Of a stretch of DNA of 64,000 nt, positions 62,416-64,000 are shown piece after piece. A program made the position numbers and the translations under genes. The stretch covers positions 372,001-436,000 of the forward strand of contig NZ_BOPF01000002.1 in the NCBI RefSeq assembly GCF_016863615.1, written 5' to 3'. The stretch's first letter is position 1. Each line of letters opens with the position of its first letter. Origin of the DNA: Virgisporangium aliadipatigenens (GTDB taxonomy: Bacteria; Actinomycetota; Actinomycetes; Mycobacteriales; Micromonosporaceae). The notes under the pieces were generated by a model that saw only the letters and a list, made by a program, of their open reading frames with translations, made no database searches and had not been told where the DNA came from.

Positions 62416-64000
62416 CGCAGCACCAGCTCCCGGTAGCGGCGGTCGCCGTCGACGAGGTCGGCGTGCGTGCCCTCGGCGACGACCCGCCCCCCGTCGAGCA
62501 CCACGACACGGTCGACCCGGTCGAGGAGCATCGGACTGCTGGTGATCACGATGGTGCTGCGGTCGCGCCGCAGCCGGGCGATCCCGTCGGCGATCAGGCC
62601 CTCGGTCACCGGGTCGACGGCCGTCGTCGGGTCGTGCAGCACCAGTACCGGTGGGTCGGCGGCGAGCGCGCGGGCTAGCGCGATGCGCTGCCGCTGGCCG
62701 CCGGAGAGGTTCGTGCCGCCCTCGTCGAGGCGGTGCTCGAGGCCGTCCGGATGGGCGTCCACGACGTCGTCGGCCGCCGCCGCGCGGATCGCCCCGGCGA
62801 GCTGCCCGTCGGGGCCGTCGCCGCCGGGCAGCAGGTTCTCCCGCAGGGACCCCTCGAAGAGCCGGGTGCGGTGCGGCTCGGCGAGCACGACCCGGCGGCT
62901 CTCGTCGAGGTTCAGCTCCTGCGTGGGAACGTCGTCCAGCGCGACCACCCCCGCGTAGTCAGCCCTGGGCACCCGGCCGGCGAGCAGCAGCCGCAGCGCG
63001 TCCGCGTCGCGCGGGTCGTAGGCGACGACTCCGAGGAGTTCACCGGCGCGCGCCCGCAGGGAGACCGCGTCGAGCGTGCGGTAGCTGACCCCGTCCAGGC
63101 GCACGCGCACGTCGGCGGCGGCCGGGGCGGAACGGTCGCCCGGCGTCAGGCGCAGCGGCGTGCCGAGCAGGGCGGCGACCCGGCCGGCCGAGGCCTTCGC
63201 GATCGCGTACATCTGCACGCAGAAGCCGAACGTCTGCACCGGTTCGGCGATGAACTGCGCCAGCCCGACCACGGCCACCAGTTCGCCGACGCTCAGGGCG
63301 CCGTCCACGGCACGCCACCCGGCGAACCCGGCGACGGCCGCCAGGAAGAGGCCGTTGACCGTGCTGGTCAGCCCCCGGTGCACGCCCTTGGCGGTGGCCG
63401 TGCGCAGGGTCGCGTCGAGGGCCCGTTCGCTCGCGGCGGCGTAACGCTGCGCGGCGGTGTGCTGGGCTCCGATCCCGCGCAGCACCCGCAGGCCGCTGAC
63501 CAGGTCGGTGGCGAGCGCGCCGGTGTCGGCGAGCGCGGCCTGCTGTTCCTCGCCGCGGCGGGTCAGCAGGGGCGCGAGCCGTTGCAGCCCCAGCACGATC
63601 AGCGGCACCCCGATGAGCACCCCGACCCCGAGCGGAACGTCGATGACGAGCAGCGCCGCGGCGGCCGCCACCAGCGCCGTGGTCGCGGCGAGGGTGACCC
63701 CGCAGGCGCGGACGATCACCGTGGTGTTCTCGGCGTCGGAGGAGGCGACGGAGAGCAGTTCGCCGTCGCGCAGCCCGCCGGTGTGCCCGCGCGGGTCGAG
63801 CGCCCGCTGCGCGATCTCGACGCGGATGCGGTGCGTCTCCCGTTCGATCGCGGTGGTGGTGAGGCGCGCACCGCCGCGCCACGCGAGCGACAGGCAGGTG
63901 AAGAGGCCGGCGAGGGCGAGCACGGACAGCGCGATCGCGGTCGCGTCGCCGGTGGCCACGGCCCGGTCGATGATCACACCGATCGCCACCGGAACGGCCA
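62412..64000 (-). CDS. ABC exporter half-transporter with degenerate Walker A (5' end beyond window)
   Basis: At least 529 residues; the frame is open to base 64000, so the N-terminal cytoplasmic part and first helix are cut off. The membrane domain resembles type IV exporters. In the NBD the P-loop is replaced by GVVAYDPRDADALRLLL, lacking GxxGxGKS, and the Walker B Glu is missing (VLVLHDPTTAVD), while the signature LSGGQRQRIALARAL is perfect. This pairs with the downstream gene's opposite defects. Such heterodimers export drugs, lipids or peptides; substrate unknown. Confidence 0.9.
   Translation of the reverse strand, partial: AVPVAIGVIIDRAVATGDATAIALSVLALAGLFTCLSLAWRGGARLTTTAIERETHRIRVEIAQRALDPRGHTGGLRDGELLSVASSDAENTTVIVRACGVTLAATTALVAAAAALLVIDVPLGVGVLIGVPLIVLGLQRLAPLLTRRGEEQQAALADTGALATDLVSGLRVLRGIGAQHTAAQRYAAASERALDATLRTATAKGVHRGLTSTVNGLFLAAVAGFAGWRAVDGALSVGELVAVVGLAQFIAEPVQTFGFCVQMYAIAKASAGRVAALLGTPLRLTPGDRSAPAAADVRVRLDGVSYRTLDAVSLRARAGELLGVVAYDPRDADALRLLLAGRVPRADYAGVVALDDVPTQELNLDESRRVVLAEPHRTRLFEGSLRENLLPGGDGPDGQLAGAIRAAAADDVVDAHPDGLEHRLDEGGTNLSGGQRQRIALARALAADPPVLVLHDPTTAVDPVTEGLIADGIARLRRDRSTIVITSSPMLLDRVDRVVVLDGGRVVAEGTHADLVDGDRRYRELVLR

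Overview
This is a very GC-rich chromosomal segment (well above 70% G+C by eye). It has GTG starts, stop/start overlaps of the ATGA/GTGA type, Tat export, SARP and LuxR-type large regulators, and DUF-rich membrane proteins. All of this points to an actinomycete, and the gene repertoire fits Micromonosporaceae (Actinoplanes, Dactylosporangium, Micromonospora relatives) best. That family assignment is inference. No rRNA, tRNA, CRISPR array or intact insertion sequence was seen, and no stretch over about 250 bases lacks a gene or gene remnant.

Layout. (1) 1-5073: three exported carbohydrate-active proteins, each ending in a ricin-B-type lectin domain (DUF1080-like, GH95 fucosidase, feruloyl-esterase-like), closed by a strong hairpin. 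(2) 5152-13165: a secreted FN3 protein, a TetR/SDR divergent pair with a clear operator, a decayed alcohol dehydrogenase, a luciferase-like monooxygenase, an MFS exporter with a divergent GlxA-type regulator, a membrane TPR-lectin protein and an ArsR remnant. (3) 13253-24561: a drug-type ABC-2 exporter operon with a divergent LuxR/LAL regulator, then mostly membrane or unknown proteins, a VKOR/DsbA-like disulfide pair and a methyltransferase. (4) 24730-30741: a coupled operon of small secreted protein, esterase and MprF-like aminoacyl-phosphatidylglycerol synthase, then a nitrilase with a divergent GlxA-type regulator.

(5) 30745-38123 is the most interesting stretch. Its base composition is visibly less GC-rich than its flanks. 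Two head-to-head operons encode a probable NTP-dependent conflict (defence or self-recognition) system. One arm has an effector-associated-domain (EAD-like) core protein, a MoxR AAA+ ATPase, a vWA protein and a nucleoside-phosphorylase/nucleosidase effector, all joined by overlapping start/stop codons. The other arm has an astacin-like metzincin and a trypsin-like protease carrying its own EAD-like domain. (6) 38155-42533: a large GGDEF-EAL protein coupled to a solute-binding lipoprotein, and a universal stress protein. (7) 44216-47821: a second conflict-type module, trypco2 plus a trypsin/P-loop NTPase membrane protein with three extracytoplasmic beta repeats.

(8) 47856-54429: a TetR-regulated hydrolase with tandem operators, another hydrolase, a possible pore-forming-toxin-like protein, a truncated gene remnant, an MltG-like transglycosylase and a helical-repeat protein. 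(9) 54439-64000: a fatty-acyl-AMP ligase divergent from a SARP/AfsR-type regulator, a short operon of GTP cyclohydrolase II, CDA-fold deaminase and DUF6069-like membrane protein behind a striking 14-bp inverted repeat, and an asymmetric ABC exporter pair running off the right edge.
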